DNA of 64,000 nt from Ferruginibacter sp. (lineage in GTDB: Bacteria > Bacteroidota > Bacteroidia > Chitinophagales > Chitinophagaceae), in the NCBI GenBank assembly GCA_025963635.1, contig JAOQAK010000080.1, positions 186,001 to 250,000 of the forward strand, read 5' to 3'. The stretch's first letter is position 1, and the number at the start of each line of letters is the position of its first letter. Made by a program: the position numbers and the translations under genes. The notes under the pieces were generated by a model, which saw only the letters and a program-made list of their open reading frames with translations, was not told the origin of the DNA and made no database searches. Below, piece by piece: positions 1 to 9,221 of this stretch.

Positions 1-464
1 ATGAAAAATCTATTTGATAATAAGTCGAACCTGGGTGTGGGCACATCTTTTAAATCTGTAGCTTGTCCGTTGTAAACAGGTTTCAATTTGCCATTTTGAA
101 AATCACATAACATTTCAGTCCAAATCGACTCAGCCTCCCCAGTTGCAATAGCATTAAAATGATTTAGCGACTCTTCAATATTAAAGGTAACGTGAGGCCC
201 ACCTGCGATAACAGTTTTTCCTCGTTTTCTAAATTCTTCTGATAACTTAAATGCAGCAGGCGCAAATCCACTAAAAAAGGAAATGGCAATCAGGTCAGCA
301 TCTGTATCCAGGTCAATTTTGTCTACCTGCTGATGAAAGACCCGCACTGTATGCTCTTTAGGTGTTAACGAAGCAAGATGAATTCCTGTTATGGGTGGAA
401 CGAAATCTATTTCGTGTCCAAATTCATAGCGTTTTAGATACGAAATGATTATGTCTATTTTCAT
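1..464 (-). CDS. B12-binding domain radical SAM protein, N-terminal part (runs off the left edge)
   Basis: The reverse strand reads open from an ATG at 464 to the window edge, about 154 residues with no stop. The protein begins MKIDIIISYLKRYEFGHEID, then has PPITGIHLASLTP, an acidic DLIAISFFSG strand, VIAGGPHVTFN and ATGEAESIWTEM. This order of a GGPH segment followed by a GEGE-like ATGEAE segment is typical of the cobalamin-binding Rossmann domain that precedes the radical SAM barrel in BchE/HpnJ-like enzymes. The CxxxCxxC cluster motif would lie beyond the edge, so the reaction cannot be named. The call rests on the N-terminal domain only. No operon partner is visible upstream. Confidence 0.7.
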   Translation of the reverse strand, partial: MKIDIIISYLKRYEFGHEIDFVPPITGIHLASLTPKEHTVRVFHQQVDKIDLDTDADLIAISFFSGFAPAAFKLSEEFRKRGKTVIAGGPHVTFNIEESLNHFNAIATGEAESIWTEMLCDFQNGKLKPVYNGQATDLKDVPTPRFDLLSNRFF

Positions 465-566
465 GTATAGGATGTATTACTTTTTTTGAATGGGTAAACA
501 TTATTCGAATATGTCCGATATTCCTAATTAGTATTTCCATTGCTTCTTCGTAAAGCTTCATGATGT

Positions 567-650
567 TTAATTTTCCTTCGTGAAAACCCGTTCCCTGCCA
601 TTCCCTATGATAATCATCCGGTTTTTTGCGGCATCGAATTCAATCACCAT
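567..650 (-). pseudogene. possible remnant of a hydrolase C-terminus in the 465-860 spacer
   Basis: The 465-860 spacer has no intact gene. On the reverse strand a 27-residue reading (MVIEFDAAKNRMIIIGNGRE and seven more residues) looks like the beta-strand tail of a secreted hydrolase. A neighbouring frame just upstream (NGQSPAPLDPTAQGKLKS) would join it after one frameshift. The second frame crosses a C-rich stretch (671-711) that resembles the repeat at 52604-52640. This may be a decayed gene end or chance. I see no terminator or strong promoter in the rest of the spacer. Confidence 0.2.
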
Positions 651-860
651 TCCCTCAGATTCGATTTTAATTTACCCTGTGCCGTAGGGTCCAGCGGGGC
701 AGGGGATTGCCCGTTCATCGTATTATTAACGCTTTGTATTCTTTAAAAGAGCTTGAAATTCAAAGTAAATGAATAAAAAAAGGCTTTAATCTACTGGTCT
801 TTAGCACTGCCAATGTATGCACAGATGTAAAATGTATAGCCTTTGCTGAATGATGCTTCT

Positions 861-2102
861 TTATTTAAACCCAAAAATTAACGGAAATATGAAAGTCACG
901 ATAATTGTCCATAAGAAGTAAATGGGCAGGTAGGAGGCAATAGCTTTTCCAACACCTGTGATGTTTGTCTTCTTTGAAAGTACCCTGAAGAATTGCGTAG
1001 TTACCAGCAGAAGATTTATTAGGATCAAGCCATTGCCTCCAAGCACCGCAACCCTGTTGGGCGTAATTCCCCATTCTGAAATCCGGAACAGTATGGCAGA
1101 AAACGTGACACCATTCACAATTACCGTTACAACAGATAACAGGAAAAGAATCCAGATTTCTGTTTGACTTTTGGTCTTGGATGTTTCCGCAACTGAAAAG
1201 AAAATGATGGCCATAACGCCAATTAACAAGGCATTAAAAATTAGTAAAAACTCCCGGTCGTTGTACGGGTCTTTACCAGAATATATCATTGCTACGAGAT
1301 AAATTATTAGCATCACTAGTACCAGCGGACTGAAAATTTTGGCAATTACAGGTGAAACTTTACCAACTAGCTGCGGATTGGTTTGGGTAAGATAGGTGCC
1401 CACAAGTGGTGCAGCAGCCAGGCCAAAAATTGCCACATAATTAAAATAAACCGCTTCAATTTTATAGCCAATCAACGAGAACAGACCAATGGTAATACCG
1501 CTCATGATTGCGCCTGCTATCAGGATAAGCGTTGTCATAACAACCAGGTCGCCGTTATACTTCAAATAGCCAAGTCGCTTTTCATCATTTCTTTTGGGTT
1601 CACCAACAAAAGCAAATCCCAATATCGACCACAGAAATAAGGCCAAATGAATGCACGATAAAATTAAGGTATCGCTCTTCTTAACATCCGGAAGAAAATT
1701 GATAAAAATTAAGCCTGCGAGGGTGGTGAAAGCTATAAAAGCGATTTTGCCGGTAGATAATTTGTTCTTCCAGGCAAAGTAAGCTGATAGCGCCGGAAAA
1801 ACTATAAACCCGATGTTCCTGGTATAGAAAAGTTCTTCATTTATCGCCAGGAGCGCCGGCAGTTTTGCAATAGCACCTGCTACCAGTGAAGCAATTATCA
1901 CAAATAATAACTCACTGCGGGTGCCCCAGTTAATCTCCTCAGTTTCGTAATTCAATCTTTCGTTCCAGAAATCGGCAAGTGTATTGCCTTTTAGTTCCGG
2001 GTACAGTTTACTGAATGCCCGTTTAAAAGGCAGTTTATTAGTGCGGTACATCTTTTCGAGATGCCCGGGGTCATTCAGATGAGTAAGTATTTCGTCTTTC
2101 AT
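861..2102 (-). CDS. multi-pass membrane protein, DUF4153-like (tentative)
   Basis: A 413-residue protein. The first about 60 residues are soluble and charged (FWNERLNYETEEINWG). After that come about ten hydrophobic segments, including ELLFVIIASLVAGAIAKL, LILSCIHLALFLWSILGFAF and the last one, IYFLWTIIVTFIFPLIFG. No catalytic motif is visible. I recall similar proteins in Chitinophagaceae annotated as DUF4153, but the family assignment is from memory and weak. It lies 52 bases downstream of the small membrane gene at 2155-2490 on the same strand, so the two are probably one transcription unit. Function unknown. Confidence 0.6.
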   Translation of the reverse strand: MKDEILTHLNDPGHLEKMYRTNKLPFKRAFSKLYPELKGNTLADFWNERLNYETEEINWGTRSELLFVIIASLVAGAIAKLPALLAINEELFYTRNIGFIVFPALSAYFAWKNKLSTGKIAFIAFTTLAGLIFINFLPDVKKSDTLILSCIHLALFLWSILGFAFVGEPKRNDEKRLGYLKYNGDLVVMTTLILIAGAIMSGITIGLFSLIGYKIEAVYFNYVAIFGLAAAPLVGTYLTQTNPQLVGKVSPVIAKIFSPLVLVMLIIYLVAMIYSGKDPYNDREFLLIFNALLIGVMAIIFFSVAETSKTKSQTEIWILFLLSVVTVIVNGVTFSAILFRISEWGITPNRVAVLGGNGLILINLLLVTTQFFRVLSKKTNITGVGKAIASYLPIYFLWTIIVTFIFPLIFGFK

Positions 2103-2154
2103 GGTTTCTTTTAAATTAGTATGTCATTGTTTCAATTACTATAAGTCGGGCAGT

Positions 2155-2490
2155 TTAATTCCACATCGTGCCGTCTAATCCCAAAACAATTCCCATCCAC
2201 AAACCGACGATGAAAACCATTACACTTAATATCATAGCAATGATCTTGTTCAAACCCATCCTGTCGTGAAAACGAATAATGTAGTAATTACATAACCCAC
2301 CCATTGCCCCAGCTAACGGAACGATGATCAGCGGCCTTATCATCCAAAACTTTTCCCAATCCGGGTTAGGCTCACGGGCGGAAAGCAAAAAAAATGAGAT
2401 CAATAATAAACCAATACATCCTCCCACCAACATTCGTTTAACTAATGAAATCGGATGAGGCTGTGATGTTGCATTGTTTAATTGTGTCAT
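2155..2490 (-). CDS. small hypothetical membrane protein
   Basis: A 111-residue protein with three hydrophobic segments: LVGGCIGLLLISFFLLSA, PLIIVPLAGAMGGLCNYYII and IIAMILSVMVFIVGLWMGIV. It is the first gene of a likely two-gene unit with the larger membrane protein at 861-2102. I recognise no family motif. The start at 2490 follows an AT-rich spacer without a clear Shine-Dalgarno, which is normal for Bacteroidota. The spacer 2491-2839 upstream is AT-rich and I see no gene in it. Confidence 0.65.
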   Translation of the reverse strand: MTQLNNATSQPHPISLVKRMLVGGCIGLLLISFFLLSAREPNPDWEKFWMIRPLIIVPLAGAMGGLCNYYIIRFHDRMGLNKIIAMILSVMVFIVGLWMGIVLGLDGTMWN

Positions 2491-2839
2491 GTAATTGAGT
2501 TTTTAAAAGTTAAAATGGTTTTTGGTATGCAGTGAACGTACTGAGATATAAAGTATGGTTATTAAAATATTTGATTTGTCTTTCCTTTACTGCCTGGCAA
2601 AAAGAGTTTTATTATTCTAAAAAGATGTAACCTGGTTTTTGTATTTAAAAGTACTTTGAAAATCAAAGCTAATGCAAAAATTTCAATTTTGTATCAAAAG
2701 AAAATAATAATATAATTGACATTCCTATATACCTCCCTGCAGGATTCCGGTGGCAGCATTTACATACCTATAGCTCCCAATCGAAGAGTTACTTTTTTTT
2801 AAGCCACCGTTATAACTGCATTTAAAAAGTCTCTCATAT

Positions 2840-3004
2840 ATGAGCGGAAAATCTGCGGTGCTAATGAAAATTGAACCATTTTATCTCTGCAGAAAAGCTT
2901 TTAAAAAACTGCGAACACCAGGGTCAAAACGGGTAACTTTTTCAGATTGTTTAAAAAATTATCTGAAGCATCAATTTATTGAGGCTAAACTTAAGAACTT
3001 TTAA
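2840..3004 (+). CDS. small lysine-rich protein, 54 aa (candidate gene)
   Basis: An open frame starts at ATG 2840 and ends at TAA 3002-3004. It encodes MSGKSAVLMKIEPFYLCRKA, then a basic stretch with KKLRTPGSKRVTFSDCLKNY, and ends KHQFIEAKLKNF. It has 12 Lys or Arg in the last 35 residues, two Cys, mixed helix-friendly composition and no low-complexity run, so it reads like a real small protein rather than AT-rich noise. A better start may be the internal Met at MKIEPF. I do not recognise a family. It lies on the same strand upstream of the efflux operon, and a promoter box follows immediately after its stop, so it is probably transcribed separately. Confidence 0.4.
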   Translation: MSGKSAVLMKIEPFYLCRKAFKKLRTPGSKRVTFSDCLKNYLKHQFIEAKLKNF

Positions 3005-3005
3005 A

Positions 3006-3013
3006 TATATTTG
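3006..3013 (+). promoter_or_regulatory. Bacteroidota-type -7 box for the efflux operon
   Basis: TATATTTG matches the Bacteroidota -7 consensus TAnnTTTG exactly. A TTG at 2979-2981 lies 24 bases upstream, slightly longer than the usual -33 spacing. Transcription would start near 3020, giving a leader of about 66 bases before the ATG at 3087. The match is short and the region is AT-rich, so confidence is moderate. Confidence 0.4.
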
Positions 3014-3086
3014 AAATCAGCCAATTAACTAATGCCTTACAAGGAGTCGCCTGGCTTCTGTTTGATATTTAATAAACAATCCCCGA

Positions 3087-4256
3087 ATGATAAGAAATCT
3101 AGCATGTGTTGCTGTTCTGGCAAGTTTGATAATCGTTTCATGCAACGATCAAAAGCAATCAGCAACTTCAGCTCAATCGCCGGAGCCACCGGTAGCAGAG
3201 TACCCGGTTCTCACCATCAGCCTGCACACAACTACGCTCTACAACGATTATCCTGCTACGATACAGGGCCAGCAGAACATCGAAATAAGGCCAAAGATTG
3301 ATGGCTATATCGATGCTATCTACGTAGATGAAGGCGCTACAGTGCGAAAGGGGCAACTAATGTTTCGTATCAATGCACCGCAATACGAACAGGAAGTGCG
3401 CACAGCACAGGCGGATATAAACATTGCCCAGGCAGATGTAAATGCTGCAAAGATGCAGGTGGAAAAGGTTCGCCCCCTGGTGGAGAAAGATATCATCAGT
3501 AAATTCGAGCTGCAGTCGGCCGAATACACCCTGGAGGCCCGGCAGGCAACACTGGCACAGGCCAGGGCACGACTTGCAAATGCCCGTATCAACCTTGGTT
3601 ATACAAGAGTAAGCAGCCCTGTCAGTGGAGTTGTTGGCACTATTCCATATCGCCTGGGAAGCCTTGTTGGCAGCAATACTCCGCAGCCGCTTACCACAGT
3701 GGCTAATATCGGCAACATCTTCGCTTATTTCTCTATTAACGAAAAAGAATCACTGGTATTTGCCCGCAACGCCAAAGGCACTACCATACCGGAGCGCCTG
3801 GCCACGTTACCACCGGTTTCGCTGATATTGTCCGACGGAACAGAATATTCCCAAAAAGGAAAAGTGGAAACGGCCAGCGGCCTGGTAGTTACCCAAACCG
3901 GTTCTGTAAGCATGCGTGCCGTTTTCCCTAATGCCGGCAACCTTATTCAAAGCGGCAGCACCGGCAAAGTGCGGATACCGCAAACCATCGAGTCGGCCTT
4001 ATTGATCCCACAAAAAGCTACCTACGAATTACAGGGAAAACGATTTGTGTACAGGGTGGGAACCGGCGGAAAGGTTAGCAGCACGGAGGTGAAATTACCC
4101 GAGGGAAACGACGGGCAATTTTTTGTAATATTAGAAGGCCTGCAACCAGGTGATCAGATAGTGCTGGAAGGTATTGACGGCCTCAGGGATGGCACTCCGA
4201 TAAAACCGTCACCAGTTAATGCAGACAGCGTTTACCGGCCAATAAGATCTCTTTAG
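3087..4256 (+). CDS. RND efflux periplasmic adaptor (membrane fusion protein, HlyD/AcrA family)
   Basis: A 389-residue lipoprotein: the signal ends at IIVSC with Cys19 as the lipidation site. The barrel-sandwich half-motif KIDGYIDAIYVDEGATVRKG is followed by a long Ala/Gln-rich coiled-coil hairpin (about residues 95-165), then the second lipoyl half YTRVSSPVSGVVG and the beta-barrel domain. This is the standard AcrA/MexA layout and length. It bridges the inner-membrane pump encoded 70 bases downstream and the outer-membrane channel encoded after that. No regulator gene of the TetR or MarR type lies next to the operon. Substrates cannot be predicted. Confidence 0.93.
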   Translation: MIRNLACVAVLASLIIVSCNDQKQSATSAQSPEPPVAEYPVLTISLHTTTLYNDYPATIQGQQNIEIRPKIDGYIDAIYVDEGATVRKGQLMFRINAPQYEQEVRTAQADINIAQADVNAAKMQVEKVRPLVEKDIISKFELQSAEYTLEARQATLAQARARLANARINLGYTRVSSPVSGVVGTIPYRLGSLVGSNTPQPLTTVANIGNIFAYFSINEKESLVFARNAKGTTIPERLATLPPVSLILSDGTEYSQKGKVETASGLVVTQTGSVSMRAVFPNAGNLIQSGSTGKVRIPQTIESALLIPQKATYELQGKRFVYRVGTGGKVSSTEVKLPEGNDGQFFVILEGLQPGDQIVLEGIDGLRDGTPIKPSPVNADSVYRPIRSL

Positions 4257-4326
4257 TAGCGGGCTTAATTTAATTCACGCCACCATTATCGACTGATTTC
4301 CCTTAATGCTTTAATGAAATGTATTT

Positions 4327-7300
4327 ATGTTCAAAAAGTTTATAGACCGACCCGTACTCTCCACGGTTATTGCTATCCTGACGGTACTGCTTGGTTTGCT
4401 GGGTTTAACTACGCTTCCCATTTCGCAGTACCCGGATATTGCACCACCCACGGTACAGGTATTTGCTGGTTACCAGGGCGCAAATGCTGATGTGGTAATG
4501 AAAAGTGTTATCGTTCCCCTGGAAGAACAAATCAATGGTGTGGAGAACATGAGCTACATGACTTCTTCAGCCAGCAATGATGGCTCGGCGAATATTACCA
4601 TTGTTTTCAAGCAGGGTACAGATCCCGACGTGGCAGCCGTGAACGTACAAAATCGTGTGGCAAGAGCTTCTCCCTTGCTGCCGCAGGATGTTACCCGGGC
4701 AGGGGTAGTCACCGTTAAACAGCAAAGTGGCGAATTGCTCATATTTGCGCTTTACAGCGAAAACCCGAGCTATGATGAAACTTTCTTGCAGAACTATGCT
4801 AATATCAACCTCCTGCCACTTATAAAAAGAGTTTCCGGAGTAGGCAATGCCTCGGTGTTCGAGCAAAGAGATTACTCCATGCGTATTTGGTTGCGGCCAG
4901 ATGTAATGGCATCTTACGGGCTGGTGCCCGACGATATCAATGCGGCATTGACCGAACAGAATATTGAAGCGGCACCGGGCCAATTTGGTGAACAGGGAAA
5001 GCAATCATTCCAATACATTATCAAGTATAAAGGCAAGCTGATAACGACGGCAGAATTCGGCGATATCGTGATCCGGGCCGGCAACAACGGGCAGCTGCTA
5101 AGAATGAAAGATGTCGCGAGGATTGAACTAGGAGCGCTGAGTTATTCTGCGTCCTCCGAGGTGGATGGTAAGCCTTCGGTCGGATTTGCCATCAACCAAA
5201 CGGCAGGCTCTAACGCCCGACAGGTAATTAATGACTGTATGAAAGTGCTGGACGAAGCCACAAAATCTTTTCCAAAAGGCGTGAAGGCCCGCAGCTTTAT
5301 AAACGCCAACGACTTCCTGAATGCCTCTATTACAAAAGTGGTCGAAACCCTGGTGGAAGCTTTTATACTGGTGTTTCTGGTAGTATTCCTGTTTTTGCAG
5401 GATTTTCGTTCTACACTTGTACCCGCCATTGCGGTACCGGTAGCTATTATCGGCACTTTCTTCTTCCTTGGGCTGTTTGGGTTTACCATTAACCTGCTAA
5501 CCCTTTTTGCAATGGTACTGGCAATTGGTATCGTGGTAGATGATGCCATAGTAGTAGTGGAGGCAGTACATGCCAAGCTCGATCACGGATATGACTCGCC
5601 CAAAAAAGCAACCGTGGATGCCATGAGTGATATCACGGGTGCCATCATTTCTATTACACTTGTCATGGCAGCGGTATTCATCCCCGTGAGTTTTATCGGG
5701 GGGTCTGCAGGCGTGTTTTTCAAACAGTTTGGTTTAACCCTGGCTATTGCGATCATACTATCGGCCGTGAATGCGCTTACACTCAGCCCAACGCTATGTG
5801 CAATTTTACTAAAACCACACCACGAAAACAAACTGCGCAACAAAGGCTTTTTCCAACGTTTTCATACCAGCTTTAATGCTGCTTTTGATGCAACTACAGC
5901 GAAATACCGGCGTTCCATTGGTTTTCTCGCAAAATATAAATGGATTGCTTTAGTAGGTATTGCCCTTTTTGCCGGACTCTTCTTTTTTCTTTTTAAGACA
6001 ACACCCAAAGCCTTTGTTCCCGACGAGGATATGAGTATCGTTGTAGCGGATATCAGTCTGCCGGCTTCAGCTTCTTCTGAACGTACTGAATTAGCCATCA
6101 AAAGTGCGGAGAAAATCGTGCATACGCTGCCCGAGGTGGAAAGCGTTTTTCATGTAAATGGCTTTGGTATTTTTAGCGGGGCCGGAAGCAGCTATGGGGT
6201 GTTGTTTATCAAACTGAAGGGCTGGGATCAACGAAAGGGAAAAGACCAGGATGTGCAATCAGTGATCAGGCGGCTGTTTGGCATGACGGCTGATATAAAA
6301 GAAGCAAGGGTTACCTTTTTTGCCCCTCCTACGCTGCAGGGCTTTGGCTTTGGTGGCGGTATCGAGTTTCAGTTGCAGGATAGGAGTGGCGGCGATATTG
6401 GCCGCTTCTCTAAGATCAGTACCGAATTTTTGGCAGCACTGAACAAGCGCCCGGAAATTCAATTTGCCAGCACGGCATTCAGCACCAATTTTCCACAGTA
6501 TGAGATAGCTGTAGACGTAGCAAAGGCGAAGCAGGCCGGCTTGAATGTAAGTGATATTTTAAGCACCATGCAAGGCTATTATGGGGGAGTGTATGCTTCC
6601 AACTTCAATCAATTTGGCAAGCAGTTCCGCGTATTATACCAGGCCGAACCGGAATTTCGCACCAACCCCGAAAGCCTGAACCGCATTTTTGTGCGCAACG
6701 CCGCCGGCACTATGGCGCCTATTACAGGCTTTATTTCACTTAATAAAGTTTACGGGCCGCAAACCATCACTCGCTTTAACCTTTATACGTCCATTTCTGT
6801 GAATGGCGCCCCTAAGCCTGGTTTTAGTTCGGGCGATGCCATTAAGGCGGTTAGTGAAGTAGCAGCGCAGTCATTGCCGCCCGGCTATGGATACGAGTTC
6901 TCCGGTGTATCACGGGAAGAAATTGCGGCAGGCGATCAAACTGGTTTTATTTTTATGCTGGTGATTGTATTTGTCTACTTCCTGCTTTGCGCCCAATATG
7001 AAAGTTATATTCTGCCCTTTTCCGTATTGTTCTCGCTTCCTATAGGGTTGGCAGGTGCCTTCCTGTTTGCCAACATGATGGGGATTAGCAATAATATTTA
7101 TGTTCAAATTACCCTGATCATGTTAGTTGGACTTTTGGCCAAGAACGCAATCCTCATTGTGGAGTTTGCCGTAGAGCGAAGGCGCAGGGGCATGAGCATT
7201 GTTGACGCAGCGCTTGAGGGGGCTGTAGTTCGCCTGAGGCCCATTTTAATGACCTCCTTTGCCTTCGTCTTTGGCTTGATGCCGCTGATGTTTACCAATG

Positions 7301-7491
7301 GTGCGGGCGCCAACGGTAACCGGTCTATCGGCACGGGTGCAGTAGGCGGCATGCTGGTGGGTACCCTGTTTGGCATATTTGTAATCCCCACGCTATTTAT
7401 CATTTTTCAATCACTGCACGAAAAGATCGTGGGCGTGAAAAATGCTGAGGTTACTTCAACAGGAGGTATTAATCACAGCGAAATAAATTAG
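4327..7491 (+). CDS. RND efflux pump permease, HAE1/AcrB family
   Basis: A 1054-residue inner-membrane proton-driven transporter. It begins MFKKFIDRPVLSTVIAILTV, has the conserved SQYPDIAPPTVQVFAGY periplasmic entry, a proton-relay Asp pair (D405-D406 in GIVVDDAIVVVEAV), the GGSAGVFFKQFGLTLA region and the second-half LVGLLAKNAILIVEFA helix. Length and order match AcrB/MexB, and trimer formation with the adaptor is expected. The C-terminus ends in a short polar tail. It is the middle gene of an MFP-RND-OMF operon and looks intact and functional. Multidrug or solvent export is the family role; the actual substrate is unknown. Confidence 0.95.
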   Translation: MFKKFIDRPVLSTVIAILTVLLGLLGLTTLPISQYPDIAPPTVQVFAGYQGANADVVMKSVIVPLEEQINGVENMSYMTSSASNDGSANITIVFKQGTDPDVAAVNVQNRVARASPLLPQDVTRAGVVTVKQQSGELLIFALYSENPSYDETFLQNYANINLLPLIKRVSGVGNASVFEQRDYSMRIWLRPDVMASYGLVPDDINAALTEQNIEAAPGQFGEQGKQSFQYIIKYKGKLITTAEFGDIVIRAGNNGQLLRMKDVARIELGALSYSASSEVDGKPSVGFAINQTAGSNARQVINDCMKVLDEATKSFPKGVKARSFINANDFLNASITKVVETLVEAFILVFLVVFLFLQDFRSTLVPAIAVPVAIIGTFFFLGLFGFTINLLTLFAMVLAIGIVVDDAIVVVEAVHAKLDHGYDSPKKATVDAMSDITGAIISITLVMAAVFIPVSFIGGSAGVFFKQFGLTLAIAIILSAVNALTLSPTLCAILLKPHHENKLRNKGFFQRFHTSFNAAFDATTAKYRRSIGFLAKYKWIALVGIALFAGLFFFLFKTTPKAFVPDEDMSIVVADISLPASASSERTELAIKSAEKIVHTLPEVESVFHVNGFGIFSGAGSSYGVLFIKLKGWDQRKGKDQDVQSVIRRLFGMTADIKEARVTFFAPPTLQGFGFGGGIEFQLQDRSGGDIGRFSKISTEFLAALNKRPEIQFASTAFSTNFPQYEIAVDVAKAKQAGLNVSDILSTMQGYYGGVYASNFNQFGKQFRVLYQAEPEFRTNPESLNRIFVRNAAGTMAPITGFISLNKVYGPQTITRFNLYTSISVNGAPKPGFSSGDAIKAVSEVAAQSLPPGYGYEFSGVSREEIAAGDQTGFIFMLVIVFVYFLLCAQYESYILPFSVLFSLPIGLAGAFLFANMMGISNNIYVQITLIMLVGLLAKNAILIVEFAVERRRRGMSIVDAALEGAVVRLRPILMTSFAFVFGLMPLMFTNGAGANGNRSIGTGAVGGMLVGTLFGIFVIPTLFIIFQSLHEKIVGVKNAEVTSTGGINHSEIN

Positions 7492-7514
7492 TTAAAAAAA
7501 GATCAACAGAAAAT

Positions 7515-8909
7515 ATGCACATGAACCGAGGCTTAAAAAAATACCTGGCAATAGGAGTCCTGGCGGTGAGCATACTCGCAGCTTGTAAGATCTCCCAACC
7601 CTACACTCAGCCCCCTTCTATCGCCGGCAACCAATTCCGCGATAACCCGAAGGGAGACACCAGCTCTCTTGCCGGTCTGCGATACGCAGAGATCTTCAGC
7701 GACACGGTGTTGCAGGAGTTGATACGCCAGGGCATCACAGAAAACCTGGACCTAAAGACTGCTTATACAAGAGTCAGGCAGTCGCAGGCATATTATCTGC
7801 AAAGTGGCGCCGCGTTTTATCCCAGCTTAAATGCCAACCTGGGGGCATCTGAAAATAAGCTTACGGAGGCGCAGGGCTTTGGCAGCAAGAGCATTACTCA
7901 ATTCCAGTTCGGTGTTTCTTCTGCATGGGAAGCGGACATTTGGGGGAAATTAAAAGCCAGCCGCCGGGCGAGCCAGGCTGCACTGCTACAAACCGAAGCC
8001 GGCGCCCGCGCCATACAAACCAGTATTGTAAGTGACATTGCCAACAATTATTACCTGTTGCTGGCGCTCGACGAGCAACTCGCAATCACCGAGCAAACTG
8101 TAAGAAACTGGGATACCACCGTAATTGTGATGCAGACGCTTAAACAGGCTGCCACGGTAACTGAAGCCGCCGTGGTACAAAGCCAGGCGCAGCGTTATGC
8201 CGCGGAAGTAACAATTCCCGACCTTAGACAATCCATCCTGGAAACCGAAAATTTTTTGAGTGTATTAACCGGTCGTGCACCGGATTCTATCCGCCGCACC
8301 CGCCTTCAGATACAACGAGCGCCCGATCTTTTACAAACCGGAGTGCCGGCCCAGTTGCTGGCGAACCGTCCGGATGTGCAGGCCGCTGAATTTGCTTATC
8401 GCAATGCTTTTGAGTTAACCAATGTTGCCCGTACCGCTTTTTACCCCTCCTTCACAATCAGCGGTTCGGCGGGATTATCAAGTATTACCCTGGGAAGCTT
8501 GTTTGAGACCGGTGCCATAGCCGCCAACATTGCTGCAGGTCTTACGCAGCCAATTTTCAACCGGCGTGCCTTAAAGACGAATCTTACGGTTGCAGAAGCG
8601 CAGCAGGAAGCCGCTTTATATAATTTTCGAAATAGCCTGTTGTTCGCTTCACAGGAAGTGTCGAATGCTTTTTCGTTGCATCAGCATGCCATGGAAAAAG
8701 CAACCGTGCGTACAAGGCAGTTAACCGCCCTCACTAAATCCGTGGAGTACACACAGGAACTATTGCGTAATGGCTTTGCCAATTATACAGAAGTAATTAC
8801 TGCCCGCCAAAGTTTACTGGCTGCTGAATTGGGAAGCGTGAACGATCAACTGCAACGCTTGCAAGCCACTGTAAATCTATACAGGTCGCTCGGTGGCGGT
8901 TGGAGGTAG
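7515..8909 (+). CDS. outer-membrane efflux channel, NodT/OprM (TolC) family
   Basis: A 464-residue lipoprotein with lipobox LAAC (Cys24). It carries two OEP repeats of long alpha-helices, seen as LDLKTAYTRVRQSQAYYLQS and ASQEVSNAFSLHQHAMEKAT, with the family signatures WEADIWGKLKASRRAS in the first repeat and LLANRPDVQAAEFAYRNAF in the second. It starts 23 bases after the pump stop codon. It completes the tripartite export system with the two upstream genes. Nothing unusual in length or motif. The following spacer (8910-9221) has no gene that I can support. Confidence 0.94.
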   Translation: MHMNRGLKKYLAIGVLAVSILAACKISQPYTQPPSIAGNQFRDNPKGDTSSLAGLRYAEIFSDTVLQELIRQGITENLDLKTAYTRVRQSQAYYLQSGAAFYPSLNANLGASENKLTEAQGFGSKSITQFQFGVSSAWEADIWGKLKASRRASQAALLQTEAGARAIQTSIVSDIANNYYLLLALDEQLAITEQTVRNWDTTVIVMQTLKQAATVTEAAVVQSQAQRYAAEVTIPDLRQSILETENFLSVLTGRAPDSIRRTRLQIQRAPDLLQTGVPAQLLANRPDVQAAEFAYRNAFELTNVARTAFYPSFTISGSAGLSSITLGSLFETGAIAANIAAGLTQPIFNRRALKTNLTVAEAQQEAALYNFRNSLLFASQEVSNAFSLHQHAMEKATVRTRQLTALTKSVEYTQELLRNGFANYTEVITARQSLLAAELGSVNDQLQRLQATVNLYRSLGGGWR

Positions 8910-9221
8910 TGAGCGGTCCTTGCAGAATTATCCCATAAAATTATTAATGAGAATATCCTCGCATATTTATGCCAACAGTTCCAAACTGAAAAAAATAAAA
9001 AAGCATGTATTTTCTTCGCCCGAAAAATATCAACAACACTATGGATAGTATTATGGCTCAGAAGGTGTTAGATGGCATAAAAATGATACTCACTGGAAGT
9101 TGCTGCAATGCATCATGAGATACTAAGTTTGGAAACAGTCCATGAAAACAATTTTTATAAGAGTATTTCATTTTACATGAAATCTGGTTCATCCCTGCGC
9201 TAACGGGCAATTAAACTCAAA
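8910..9221. other. 312-base spacer, nothing recognised
   Basis: The spacer lies between the convergent efflux operon and SDR gene. It is AT-rich, with only a 25-codon reading on the plus strand (MDSIMAQKVLDGIKMILTGS onward) that has no support. No perfect terminator hairpin was found, although convergent genes would be expected to share one. Confidence 0.5.

Noticed and set aside
3032..3301. 89-codon plus-strand frame over the start of the adaptor gene
   Set aside because: It overlaps the well-supported lipoprotein adaptor in another frame and has no motif.
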